From Candidatus Nomurabacteria bacterium (lineage in GTDB: Bacteria; Patescibacteria; Paceibacteria; UBA9973), in the NCBI GenBank assembly GCA_026396015.1, contig JAPLXP010000011.1:50191-114190 (forward strand): DNA of 64,000 bases, given 5' to 3'. The notes under the pieces are model-generated. The model did no database searches. It was not told the origin of the DNA and saw only the letters and a program-made list of their open reading frames with translations. Shown here piece after piece: positions 23,951 through 32,329 of this stretch (the first letter of the stretch is position 1; each line of letters starts with the position of its first letter). Position numbers and translations under genes: made by a program.

Positions 23951-24964
23951 CTATCTTTTACTTATGATTGATTTTTTATAAGTTTCCAAGTGATTCAATG
24001 CTTCACCTGTACCGTTGGCGACACAGAATAGTGGCTCGTCTGCTAGGCGGGCTTTGACGCCAGTCTTTCTATAAACAAGATCTGCAAGATTGCGTAGTGA
24101 TGATGTACCTCCAGTCATGATGATACCTTCGTCTATGATATCTGCAGCGAGCTCTGGTGGTGTCTCGGCGAGGACACTCTTGATAGCACCGATCATCATT
24201 TTCAATTCTTTGTCTATCGCACCCACTATCTCATTTGTAGATATCTGAGCAGTACGAGGTAGACCTTGGATGAAATCACGGCCCTTGATTGTTATCGTCA
24301 ATTCTTCTTCTAGTGGAATAGCTGCACCGATTTTGATTTTAATTTGTTCTGAAGTTCGATCTCCGATTGCTAGATTAAAAGTCTTTTTTATGTAGTCTGC
24401 TATCGCTTGGTCTATCTTGTCTCCGGCGCATTTTACAGATGTAGAAGCAACAATACCTCCGAGCGCGATCACAGCCACATCAGTAGTACCTCCGCCGATA
24501 TCCATGATCATATGACCTTTGGATTCCTGAATAGGGATACCTGCACCGATAGCAGCAAGGATTGGCTCCTTTACAACATACGCATTGCGAGCACCAGCAC
24601 GCACTGCCGCCTCCACCACTGCACGACGCTCTGTAGATGTGATACCTGCGGGAACAGATACCATCACATCTGGCTTTATTAGATTGTATTTACCGAGAGC
24701 CTTGGTGATGAAATATCGGAGCATTGCCTCGGTCACCCGATAGTCAGCGATGACGCCATCCTTCATAGGGCGATAGACTATAATATTCTCAGGAGTTTTA
24801 CCTATCATGTCTTTTGCCTCGAGACCTATAGCGAGTATTGTATTATCCTGCTCAGATACAGCCACAACTGATGGCTCATTGAGCACTATTCCCTTGCCAG
24901 GCAAATATACGAGAGTGTTCGCAGTGCCGAGATCTATTCCAAGTTTTTTGTTGAAGATTGCCAT
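23951..24964 (-). CDS. mreB: rod-shape actin MreB
   Basis: 337 residues from MAIFNKKLGIDLGTANTLVY; an in-frame ATG at 25018 adds a hydrophobic stretch upstream of the TATAAT box and is rejected. Phosphate 1 GIDLGTANT, phosphate 2 MIMDIGGGTTDVAVI, adenosine motif IIMTGGTSSLRNL. The amphipathic N-terminus MAIFNKK is typical. It forms membrane filaments that guide wall synthesis; mreC and mreD are not next to it. Confidence 0.95.
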   Translation of the reverse strand: MAIFNKKLGIDLGTANTLVYLPGKGIVLNEPSVVAVSEQDNTILAIGLEAKDMIGKTPENIIVYRPMKDGVIADYRVTEAMLRYFITKALGKYNLIKPDVMVSVPAGITSTERRAVVEAAVRAGARNAYVVKEPILAAIGAGIPIQESKGHMIMDIGGGTTDVAVIALGGIVASTSVKCAGDKIDQAIADYIKKTFNLAIGDRTSEQIKIKIGAAIPLEEELTITIKGRDFIQGLPRTAQISTNEIVGAIDKELKMMIGAIKSVLAETPPELAADIIDEGIIMTGGTSSLRNLADLVYRKTGVKARLADEPLFCVANGTGEALNHLETYKKSIISKR

Positions 24965-24974
24965 TTGTGCCGTG

Positions 24975-24983
24975 ATTATAGCA
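24975..24983 (-). promoter_or_regulatory. extended -10 promoter of mreB
   Basis: TGC-TATAAT, 10 nt, ATG at 24964. It decides the mreB start over the upstream in-frame ATG. Confidence 0.5.
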
Positions 24984-25022
24984 TAAAAAATAAGAAAATA
25001 CAGGCATACAAATTTCAAAATA

Positions 25023-25031
25023 TGCTAGGAT
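25023..25031 (+). promoter_or_regulatory. extended -10 promoter of the priA-like gene, leaderless type
   Basis: TGC-TAGGAT, exactly 6 nt, ATG at 25038, divergent from the mreB promoter. Confidence 0.5.
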
Positions 25032-25037
25032 ATACAT

Positions 25038-27071
25038 ATGTATATATTGACTGTCATTCCGATAGACAAAGGTGTCAAAAAAGAATACCTTACATATTTC
25101 TCTGCTTCACACGTCGCTGTGGGTATGATAGTCTCTGTACCCGTCCGCTCTCGTGCAATAGATGCCCTCGTGATAGGAGTCGAGCCTGCCGAGAATCTCA
25201 AACAAGAACTCAAAGACGCAAAATTCCAACTTAAAAAAATAAACAAAGTAAAAGGTCATGCACCATTCGGAGATGCATTTTTTGAAGCTTGTACTCGACT
25301 ACGAGAATACACACTCGGCAGTACAGGTACGATTATAGACACATTACTACCTAGTGTGTTCATGGATAAATCAATAATCGAGTCCAACAATAAACGAGAT
25401 GAAAAATCAGATGATACAAATATCGACAAGAATGATCCAAAAGAAAAAGTAGAGCCAATAAATACTAAAGAAGTCAAACCCGCCGACATTTCAAGTCTTG
25501 GCGAAGCAAAGCAAGAAAAATTGATCTTTCAAGCTACATACGCAGATCGCATGGGCTGGTACAAGACATTAATACGAGAATCTTTTTCAAAAAAGGAGTC
25601 TGTATTCATATGTGTGCCGACAAGATACGATACAGAAAAATTCAAAAATATACTTTCAAAAGGTATAGAGCATTATGTGTTCACCTTTTCTCATGATCTG
25701 AACAAGAAGACAATGCTATCTAACTATCAAAAGTGTGTAAATGAGGAGCATCCAATATTGATAATAGGTACTGGCATGTTCCTATCACTGCCTCGTCATG
25801 ATATCAAGACGATAATCCTCGAGCATGAGAGCTCTGATTCTTACAAGCAATTTGTCAGACCATTTATCGATACTCGTACATTTGTCGAGATATATGCATC
25901 CATCAAAAAAACAAAGTTGATATTTGGAGATACAATCTTGCGACCAGAGACACTATACAGACACGACCGAGGTGAGCTGGGCGAAGTAGCACCGCCACTA
26001 TTTCGTTTTACAAATGCTGAAAAGCAAATAATCGTAGACATGAAGGAGGAAACAGACGAGACTGGAAAGAAGAGTTTTTCTGTATTGTCATCAAATGTAA
26101 AGCAGATGATAGATATGGCACAAGAGCAAAAAGAGTCCATCTTTTTATTCTCTGTCCGCAAGGGCCTCGCTGGCGTCACCGTCTGCAATGATTGTGGTCA
26201 TACATTACTATGCCCAAATTGTACATCGCCTGTAGTTCTCTACGGTCAAAAGCAACGTTCTGCTACAAAAGAAGAAGGCGGTCGTGTATTCATGTGCAAT
26301 AAATGTGGCTACAAAGAAAAGACAGAGACAAGATGTCCGATATGTACTAGCTGGAATCTCAATCCTCTGGGTGTCGGCACTGACCGTGTATATGAAGAAG
26401 TGCGAAGATTGTATCCTCACATAAATGTAATACAGATAGACAAAGAGACTACTCAGACAGATTCTGAAGCGAGAAAAGCTATCACAAAATTCTATGATAC
26501 AAAAGGTAGTATTCTAATCGGTACAGAGATGGCATTCTACTATCTAAAAGACGATATATATGCGAGCGCCATCATATCTGTGGACGGATTATTCTCAATA
26601 CCTAGCTTCAACATGACGCAAAAAATTCTTCACATAATAGAGAAGCTCCAAGCCATCACCAAGACAGGGCTAGTGATCCAATCCAGAATGGCAGACAATA
26701 AAATATTAAAGAATATCCTATCTGGTAATGTGCTACCACTATATAGAGAAGACCTGGAAGAAAGAAAGATGTTCGGATACCCACCCTACAAGAAATTGGT
26801 AAAAATAACCTTTGGAGGCACTGCTGTCCAAGGTGAAAAAGCACGTGAATATCTCAATAAAATCCTTGAAAAATATGATCCTCAGATATTCTCTGCCTTT
26901 GTCGGCAAGGTACGTGGTGAATACATCACAAACACTATAATCAAGGTAGATCCATCCCTCTGGCCTGTACCATTGAAGAATGGCCTACAAGCAGACGAGG
27001 ACCTATACAAGAGACTATCAGCCATATCTAGCACTTTTACCCTAAATATTGACCCAGAAGACTTGCTGTAA
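25038..27071 (+). CDS. PriA-like primosomal protein with degenerate helicase motifs
   Basis: 677 residues. The overall PriA plan is kept: an N-terminal DNA-binding domain with PVRSRAIDALVIGV, a helicase-like core, paired zinc motifs CNDCGH...CPNC and CNKCGY...CPIC, and a C-terminal domain with FGYPPYKKLVKITFGG. The ATPase parts are broken. Walker A should lie near the segment QATYADRMGWYKTL, which has no GxGKT. The DEEH box is replaced by ILEHESSDSYKQ; the family has DEEHDxSYKQ. It probably no longer unwinds DNA by ATP hydrolysis but could still bind forks through the zinc domain. The central linker (residues ~115-160) is very Lys/Asp-rich. Confidence 0.8.
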   Translation: MYILTVIPIDKGVKKEYLTYFSASHVAVGMIVSVPVRSRAIDALVIGVEPAENLKQELKDAKFQLKKINKVKGHAPFGDAFFEACTRLREYTLGSTGTIIDTLLPSVFMDKSIIESNNKRDEKSDDTNIDKNDPKEKVEPINTKEVKPADISSLGEAKQEKLIFQATYADRMGWYKTLIRESFSKKESVFICVPTRYDTEKFKNILSKGIEHYVFTFSHDLNKKTMLSNYQKCVNEEHPILIIGTGMFLSLPRHDIKTIILEHESSDSYKQFVRPFIDTRTFVEIYASIKKTKLIFGDTILRPETLYRHDRGELGEVAPPLFRFTNAEKQIIVDMKEETDETGKKSFSVLSSNVKQMIDMAQEQKESIFLFSVRKGLAGVTVCNDCGHTLLCPNCTSPVVLYGQKQRSATKEEGGRVFMCNKCGYKEKTETRCPICTSWNLNPLGVGTDRVYEEVRRLYPHINVIQIDKETTQTDSEARKAITKFYDTKGSILIGTEMAFYYLKDDIYASAIISVDGLFSIPSFNMTQKILHIIEKLQAITKTGLVIQSRMADNKILKNILSGNVLPLYREDLEERKMFGYPPYKKLVKITFGGTAVQGEKAREYLNKILEKYDPQIFSAFVGKVRGEYITNTIIKVDPSLWPVPLKNGLQADEDLYKRLSAISSTFTLNIDPEDLL

Positions 27072-27099
27072 TTAAAAATATGTGATATCTTACATTAAT

Positions 27100-27348
27100 A
27101 TGATTACAGTTGTAGAAGTAAAGAAAAATGCAAATGAGAGTGGTACAAACCTCATTCGTCGCTTCACTCGAAAGGTGCAAGAGACTGGCATAATACAAAA
27201 AGTTAAAGGCAATCGCTACAGCGAGCGCCCTGCTTCAAAGCTTACAGTTAAAAAAGCTACTTTAAAGCGTCTAGCACGCCGTAAGGAACATGAAAAGCTC
27301 CTAAAGCTCGGTAAAGCAGTCAAGATTGTACGTGGACGTCGTCGTTAA
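27100..27348 (+). CDS. rpsU: 30S ribosomal protein bS21
   Basis: 82 residues from the ATG at 27100; the frame extends to an ATG at 27082, but family alignments begin near ITVVEVKKNANES. Short, highly basic, with ALRRFKR-type segment NLIRRFTRKVQETGI and a Lys/Arg tail ending KIVRGRRR. bS21 helps anchor initiation at the Shine-Dalgarno/anti-SD region, interesting in a genome with few SD sites. TGA-TATCTT lies 8 nt upstream. Confidence 0.88.
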   Translation: MITVVEVKKNANESGTNLIRRFTRKVQETGIIQKVKGNRYSERPASKLTVKKATLKRLARRKEHEKLLKLGKAVKIVRGRRR

Positions 27349-27353
27349 TTTTT

Positions 27354-27737
27354 ATGATAAAAGGTTCGTTTGATATTAGCAATAAAACAAAAGGCAAGCT
27401 TCCACGCTTGCCTTTTGTCGTAATGAAAAACAAAATTCTAGGAGAGGACTATGAACTCTCTGTCGTTTGCGTATCCAAAAAAGAATCTCAAAGACTAAAC
27501 AAGCAATGGAGAGACAAAGACTATCCTACAAATATCCTCTCATTCCCCCTCACAGAAAGTTCTGGTGAGATCGTTTTGCAATTGGATATTGTAAAGAGAG
27601 ATGCTCCGAATTTTGACATGAATTACACTAACTTTTTGAAATTTTTAGTTATCCACGGTTGTCTACATTTGAAAGGTTTCGAACATGGTAGTACAATGGA
27701 GAAAGAAGAAAAAAAATATTTAAAAATATTTTTATAA
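27354..27737 (+). CDS. ybeY: endoribonuclease YbeY
   Basis: 127 residues. rRNA maturation/quality-control RNase. Zinc site HGCLHLKGFEHGS (family HGxLHLxGYDH, with Glu replacing Asp), plus LNKQWRDKDYPTNILSFPL. It starts 5 nt after rpsU. A hairpin at 27389-27416 lies inside the first codons and encodes KGKLPRLPFV, which is part of the native protein, so the start at 27354 is favoured over the ATG at 27423. Confidence 0.88.
   Translation: MIKGSFDISNKTKGKLPRLPFVVMKNKILGEDYELSVVCVSKKESQRLNKQWRDKDYPTNILSFPLTESSGEIVLQLDIVKRDAPNFDMNYTNFLKFLVIHGCLHLKGFEHGSTMEKEEKKYLKIFL
27389..27416 (+). terminator. terminator-like hairpin inside ybeY
   Basis: AAAAGGCAAGC / GCTTGCCTTTT, perfect 11-bp stem, 41 nt after the rpsU stop. 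The T run is only four bases, so termination would be partial. It may split expression between rpsU and ybeY. Confidence 0.5.
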
Positions 27738-27752
27738 TCCTTCTTTTATTTC

Positions 27753-28925
27753 ATGGCAAAAAGAATATCTGTAGGTATCGACATCGGTACACATACAACA
27801 CGCGTAATAGTCCTCGAACACAAAAATGGTGAATCATCACCATCTATTTTAGGTACAGGTAGTGCACATACAGATGGAGTCAGACTCGGTTACATCACAA
27901 ATATCAAACACGCTGCGGACAGTATTCGACGTGCAGTACAAAATGCAGAAAAGAATTGCGGCGAAGTAAAAATCAAAAAAGCCTATATATCTATGGGTGG
28001 TATCAGTCTACTATCTGTCACATCTATCGGTAGTGCCATAATAGGAAAAGCAGACGGAGAGATTACTCACCTAGATGTAAATAAAGCATTTGCAAATAGT
28101 GAAGAGAATTTAGAACTTCCAAATCGAAAGATTATTCAAAGTATGCCGATCCAATACAAACTAGACGGTAAAGAAATATACGGTAGACCAGAGGGTATGC
28201 GAGGTATCAAACTAGAAGTTAAATCTCTGTATGTGACATGCTTGAAGCAAAATATTGAAGACCTCATCACAGCATGTGCCGAGGCAAATATTGAAGTTCT
28301 AGATGTAATACCATCACCAATAGCTACAGCAAATGCGATACTGAATGACAAACAAAAGAATGCAGGTAGTGCACTAGTTGATATCGGTGCCGAGACATTG
28401 TCTGTGGCAGTATTTGAAAACAACACACCGATATCTGTAGTCGTATTCCCGATCGGAGGTATGGACATCACAAAAGACGTCGCTCTATATTTCAGAATAG
28501 ATATGGACGAGGCAGAGAGTGTAAAGGTAGGTAGTCTTATAGGCAATTTTCCAAAGAAAAAACTCGACGATATAGTAGAAGCCAGAATGACAGATATCTT
28601 TGAGCTCGTAGAAAATCATTTAAAGAAGATAAAGAAAAATGGATTATTACCAGCAGGAATCATAATTGCAGGAGGAGGGTCATATATACCTAGGATAGAC
28701 GAAGTAGCAAAGAGAGACTTGAGATTGCCAGCAAGAATCGGTCCAATTGATGGGAGTATAGATTCCAAATTCAAGATAAAAGATTCATCTTGGTATACAG
28801 CATTGGGACTAGCTCTATCTACTAAAAATCACAATCAATATCCAGAGGAAAATAATGTACTAAAGGGAAATTTCAAGCAATTAAAAGAAGGCTTTAAATC
28901 ATTTTTAAATCAACTTTTACCATAG
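27753..28925 (+). CDS. ftsA: cell-division actin FtsA
   Basis: 390 residues. VGIDIGTHTTRVIVLE (phosphate 1), the 1C-domain region SMPIQYKLDGKEI, ALVDIGAETLSVAVF (phosphate 2), and IIIAGGGSYIPRI. A C-terminal amphipathic helix (LKEGFKSFLNQLLP) serves as membrane anchor, separated by a short linker as in true FtsA. It tethers FtsZ to the membrane. ftsZ follows 126 nt later behind a terminator, so expression is at least partly uncoupled. Confidence 0.93.
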   Translation: MAKRISVGIDIGTHTTRVIVLEHKNGESSPSILGTGSAHTDGVRLGYITNIKHAADSIRRAVQNAEKNCGEVKIKKAYISMGGISLLSVTSIGSAIIGKADGEITHLDVNKAFANSEENLELPNRKIIQSMPIQYKLDGKEIYGRPEGMRGIKLEVKSLYVTCLKQNIEDLITACAEANIEVLDVIPSPIATANAILNDKQKNAGSALVDIGAETLSVAVFENNTPISVVVFPIGGMDITKDVALYFRIDMDEAESVKVGSLIGNFPKKKLDDIVEARMTDIFELVENHLKKIKKNGLLPAGIIIAGGGSYIPRIDEVAKRDLRLPARIGPIDGSIDSKFKIKDSSWYTALGLALSTKNHNQYPEENNVLKGNFKQLKEGFKSFLNQLLP

Positions 28926-28955
28926 AAAAGCAAACTGTCAAAAGTTTGCTTTTTA
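28926..28955 (+). terminator. ftsA terminator
   Basis: AAAAGCAAACT / AGTTTGCTTTT, perfect 11-bp stem with a 6-nt loop. Confidence 0.8.
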
Positions 28956-28970
28956 CGTGATCCCTGATAC

Positions 28971-29051
28971 TATAGTAGGTATTCGTATGTAACCCGGAGT
29001 CCAGGGCCGCATTACAGAAATTCATATTATAAATATTAATTTATATTCAAA
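28971..29051 (+). promoter_or_regulatory. ftsZ promoter and structured leader
   Basis: TATAGT at 28971-28976 is a plausible -10. The leader contains TGTAA (28988-28992) and TTACA (29012-29016) flanking a GC-rich segment with CCC/GGG pairing, a possible stem in an otherwise AT-rich leader. The role is unproven. Confidence 0.35.
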
Positions 29052-30269
29052 ATGCCTAAAATAAATCCAGACATAGAATCATTCGCACGAATCAAGGTTA
29101 TCGGAGTTGGTGGTTCAGGAAAAAATGCACTCAATCACATGATAAATTCAAAAGTGAAAGGTGTAGAGTTCATCGTGATGAACACTGATACTCAAGATCT
29201 TCACAACTCTCTTGCTGAAAAGAAAGTTCACCTTGGAAAAAATCTTACAAAAGGTCTTGGTGCTGGTATGAACCCAGAAGTGGGTCGCCGTGCAGCAGAA
29301 GAGACAAAAGCTGAAATTCAAGATGTGATCAAAGGTGCAGACATGGTATTCATCGCTTGCGGTATGGGAGGTGGTACTGGTACAGGTGCCGCTCCAATCG
29401 TAGCTCAAGCTGCAAAAGAACAAGGAATACTAACTGTAGCCGTAGTCACAAAACCATTCTCCTTCGAGGGAAACCAAAGAATGAAATTAGCTGACATGGG
29501 TCTAGCTGAACTAGAAAGAGAGGTGGATGCAATCCTAGTTATCCCAAATGACCGATTGCTCGTTATATCAGGCAAGGACGTAGGATTCAGACAAGCATTT
29601 GCAATGTGTGATGAAGTGCTAAAACAAGCAGTAGAAGGCATCTCAGAGCTCATTACGACCCCTGGTACGATCAACGTAGACTTTGCTGATATCAAGGCTG
29701 TCATGTCTGATGCTGGATCAGCATTGATGGGTGTAGGTACTGCAGCTGGTGAAGGACGTTCTGAAAAGGCAGCTCTCCAAGCTATCAATTCCCCACTACT
29801 CGATCTTTCTATTTCTGGTGCACGTGGAGTACTCTTTGCTATCTCTGGCGGAGATGATCTAACAATCCATGAAATTCAAGAAGCAGCAAAAATAATCACA
29901 GAATCTATCGACAAGGACGCAAAAGTTATCTTTGGAACAATCAAAGATGAGAAGTTGAAAAAAGGAGAAATGAAAGTCACAGTTATCGCTACTGGCTTCC
30001 CTACAGATATGCCAAAGCGTTCACTATTCTCTTCTTCATCACAAAGAATAGCTACACCTGAACAGCCAACTATTCAAGCAGTTCAAAAAGAAGATATGTT
30101 TTCTACAATCAAAAAACCAGAACCTGTAAAAGAAATAGCAAAGGAACCACAAACTGAATATTTCAAAAAACCAGAACCTGTAAAAATCGAAGATGACGAC
30201 ATGTTCATCGATGATACAGCAAATGATGATTGGAGTACTGTCCCTGCATTCCTAAGACGTAAAAAATAA
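29052..30269 (+). CDS. ftsZ: cell-division GTPase FtsZ
   Basis: 405 residues. GTP-binding G-box GGGTGTGAAPIVAQ, N-terminal IKVIGVGGSGKNALNHMI, and the T7 loop NVDFADIKAVM needed for hydrolysis. The globular core ends near residue 320, then a variable linker containing a twice-repeated KKPEPVK motif, and a C-terminal peptide near the end (TVPAFLRRKK) of the type that binds FtsA. Followed by the heptamer array 30271-30305 and a terminator. Confidence 0.97.
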   Translation: MPKINPDIESFARIKVIGVGGSGKNALNHMINSKVKGVEFIVMNTDTQDLHNSLAEKKVHLGKNLTKGLGAGMNPEVGRRAAEETKAEIQDVIKGADMVFIACGMGGGTGTGAAPIVAQAAKEQGILTVAVVTKPFSFEGNQRMKLADMGLAELEREVDAILVIPNDRLLVISGKDVGFRQAFAMCDEVLKQAVEGISELITTPGTINVDFADIKAVMSDAGSALMGVGTAAGEGRSEKAALQAINSPLLDLSISGARGVLFAISGGDDLTIHEIQEAAKIITESIDKDAKVIFGTIKDEKLKKGEMKVTVIATGFPTDMPKRSLFSSSSQRIATPEQPTIQAVQKEDMFSTIKKPEPVKEIAKEPQTEYFKKPEPVKIEDDDMFIDDTANDDWSTVPAFLRRKK

Positions 30270-30270
30270 T

Positions 30271-30305
30271 TAGGTTATAGTTTCTAGGGACTAGATTCTA
30301 GTATT
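30271..30305. repeat. degenerate heptamer (TAGNNNC) array 3
   Basis: TAGGTTA, TAGTTTC, TAGGGAC, TAGATTC, TAGTATT in 7-bp register, starting 1 nt after the ftsZ stop codon. Confidence 0.75.
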
Positions 30306-30310
30306 AAAAT

Positions 30311-30349
30311 AAAATAAAAATCACCCAAATGGGTGATTTTTATTTTATT
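30311..30349 (+). terminator. ftsZ terminator
   Basis: AAAAATCACCC-AAAT-GGGTGATTTTT with A and T runs on both sides. Confidence 0.85.
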
Positions 30350-30409
30350 TCTAAATATATTATAATTCAACTACAGAATTTTAATTTTGTAATTATTCTT
30401 TAATTCCAC

Positions 30410-30444
30410 TAGTAACTACAAACTAGCTACTAGTCACTAATTCA
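30410..30444. repeat. degenerate heptamer (TAGNNNC) array 4
   Basis: TAGTAAC, TACAAAC, TAGCTAC, TAGTCAC, TAATTCA in exact register, the last unit touching the trxB ATG at 30445. The end TCACTAATT is shared with array 1. Confidence 0.75.
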
Positions 30445-31371
30445 ATGTACGATTTAATTATTATCGGTGGAGGCCCAGCAGCAGCAGCAGGTGCCGTATA
30501 TGCCGCAAGAAAACAACTTAAAAGTTTACTAGTAACAGCTGAATTCGGTGGTCAGTCTACAGTGTCAGAGACTATTTACAACTGGATCGGAACACCGGAG
30601 ATTTCTGGACGACAACTAGGTGAAGACCTCAAAAAACATGTCATGTATTACAAGGGACCATTCCTAGATGTAGTCGAGGGTGAAAAGGTAGTGAGTGTAG
30701 TAAAGAATGACAAAGGAGTGACAATAAAGACAGAAGGCGGAAAAGAATTTTCATCATTATCATTGCTCGTAGCGTCTGGCTCAGGACGCCGCAAGCTCGA
30801 GGCTATCAATGCTGATGTATACGAGAATAAAGGTATCACATATTGTGCATCATGCGATGGTCCACTATTCTCTGGTATGGATGTGATCGTGATTGGTGGA
30901 GGGAACGCTGGATTTGAATCTGCAGCTCAGCTCCTCGCATACTGCAAGAGCGTGACATTAATAAACCGTAGCGAGACTTTTCGTGCGGATGCTATCACAG
31001 TAGAAAAAGTCAAAGCTCATCCAAATATGAAGATCATCATCAATGCTGTGACTTTACGAGTAGACGGTGAACAATTTGTAAACTCTCTGACATATAAAGA
31101 TACAAACACAGGAGAAGAACACAAGATAGAGGCAGGAGGCATATTCGTAGAGACAGGCCAGATACCAAATACAGGATTTCTAAAGGACGTAATACCATTA
31201 GATGAGATCGGCAAGATCATAGTAGACCCTACGAACCAAGCCACTCCTATACCCGGCATATGGGCCGCAGGAGACGCTACAAATGGTAAATATCATCAGA
31301 ACAACATTGCATGCGGAGATGCAGTAAAAGCCCTCGAAGATATCTATATTTGGTTACATAAAAATAAATAG
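30445..31371 (+). CDS. trxB: thioredoxin reductase
   Basis: 308 residues. FAD site IIIGGGPAAAAGAVYAARK, redox-active pair CASCDG near residue 136 (family CATCDG), NADPH site VIVIGGGNAGFESAAQLL, and the second FAD motif GIWAAGDATNG. Reduces thioredoxin with NADPH. Its 5' flank is the heptamer array; it ends with a strong terminator and is monocistronic. Confidence 0.93.
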   Translation: MYDLIIIGGGPAAAAGAVYAARKQLKSLLVTAEFGGQSTVSETIYNWIGTPEISGRQLGEDLKKHVMYYKGPFLDVVEGEKVVSVVKNDKGVTIKTEGGKEFSSLSLLVASGSGRRKLEAINADVYENKGITYCASCDGPLFSGMDVIVIGGGNAGFESAAQLLAYCKSVTLINRSETFRADAITVEKVKAHPNMKIIINAVTLRVDGEQFVNSLTYKDTNTGEEHKIEAGGIFVETGQIPNTGFLKDVIPLDEIGKIIVDPTNQATPIPGIWAAGDATNGKYHQNNIACGDAVKALEDIYIWLHKNK

Positions 31372-31376
31372 AAATT

Positions 31377-31408
31377 AAAAAATCCAGAGTACAATCTCTG
31401 GATTTTTT
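31377..31408 (+). terminator. trxB terminator
   Basis: AAAATCCAGA / TCTGGATTTT followed by T residues. Confidence 0.8.
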
Positions 31409-31433
31409 AACTATTATTTATTTAACTGGAATT

Positions 31434-31467
31434 CACATTCTCACATTCTCGAGAACGTGAGAATGTG
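31434..31467. repeat. long perfect palindrome
   Basis: CACATTCTCAC / GTGAGAATGTG, 11-bp arms, with the loop itself containing TTCTCGAGAA. No T run on either side, so not a standard terminator. It lies between the convergent trxB and nucleotidyltransferase genes. Confidence 0.6.
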
Positions 31468-31475
31468 GAAAATAT

Positions 31476-32225
31476 CTATTTAACTTTGATTATTTTTTCG
31501 AGGCGCTCGAGTTCTTCGATAGTGTTTACGCCTAGAGCCTCCTCGGGAGATATGAATACTGATGCGATACTCTTTTGTGTAGCGGCGTATTCTACTAGAT
31601 CTGTCAGATAGTACTCCCCTTGAGCATTTTCATTCTTGATCTTGGCCAGATGTTCAAATAGCCATTTCTTTTCAAAACAAAAATAACATGGATTCACTTC
31701 TCGGATTTCTTTTTGATCATCATCTGAATCTTTGAATTCCACACTACAGACAATCTTGCCATCTTCACCTCTTACAATACGACTAAATGCTTTATAAAAC
31801 ACAGCATACCAATCTTCAAAAGAAGGCACATTTACCGTAGCCATAGTCAATACACAGCCACTACCTTCATGAGTCTTGATCAAGTTCGCAATCATAGCAC
31901 CTGTGACAGATGGGGCATCACCAAATAATACCAATACATGATCAGCATCGGCAGGAATAGAATCCTCTGCTATCTTTACAGCGTGGCCCGTGCCTAGCTG
32001 GGCCTCCTGTACAGCGTATAATGCCCTGTTACCTACATGATTCATCACATCTTCCCTCTTGTATCCTACAACGAGAATTGGACGACCTTGCACACCACTA
32101 TGAGATACAGCATCTAGTAGATAATCTATCATTGGCTTGCCATTAAAAGACACCAAGCACTTTGGAATTTCTGTATTCATTCTCTTGCCCTTGCCCCCAG
32201 CAAGGATAATGATTTGTGTGTTCAT
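31476..32225 (-). CDS. GlmU-type nucleotidyltransferase
   Basis: 249 residues. Only the pyrophosphorylase domain is present: IIILAGGKGKRMNTEIPKCL, GTGHAVKIAEDSI, VLVLFGDAPSVTG, EVNPCYFCFEKKWLFEHL. It resembles the N-terminal uridylyltransferase half of GlmU without the LbH acetyltransferase half; the sugar substrate is not certain. TGG-TACAAT lies 12 nt upstream. The gene is divergent from nothing close; mgtA-type ATPase follows on the same strand upstream. Confidence 0.85.
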   Translation of the reverse strand: MNTQIIILAGGKGKRMNTEIPKCLVSFNGKPMIDYLLDAVSHSGVQGRPILVVGYKREDVMNHVGNRALYAVQEAQLGTGHAVKIAEDSIPADADHVLVLFGDAPSVTGAMIANLIKTHEGSGCVLTMATVNVPSFEDWYAVFYKAFSRIVRGEDGKIVCSVEFKDSDDDQKEIREVNPCYFCFEKKWLFEHLAKIKNENAQGEYYLTDLVEYAATQKSIASVFISPEEALGVNTIEELERLEKIIKVK

Positions 32226-32280
32226 GTGTGTTTTTTATTGTACCAAGTTAGAACCTATTTTCAAAATCTCGGCTGATTCT

Positions 32281-32315
32281 TTTTGAAATTCGGCGGGGTT
32301 TGGATTCCGCGCGCA
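32281..32315 (+). repeat. inverted repeat flanking the P-type ATPase gene, left copy
   Basis: Contains AAATTCGGCGGGGTTTGG and CCGCGCGCA. The reverse complement occurs at 34851-34892 with a 7-bp internal addition. GC-rich in an AT-rich setting. Confidence 0.7.
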
Positions 32316-32329
32316 TAGATGCACTCCCT

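Noticed and set aside
24408..24682. 91-codon + strand frame within mreB
   Set aside because: A shadow of mreB on the opposite strand with Cys/His/Ser-rich composition.
31434..31467. Terminator for the GlmU-like gene
   Set aside because: The palindrome is perfect but lacks a T run on either strand, so I list it only as a repeat.
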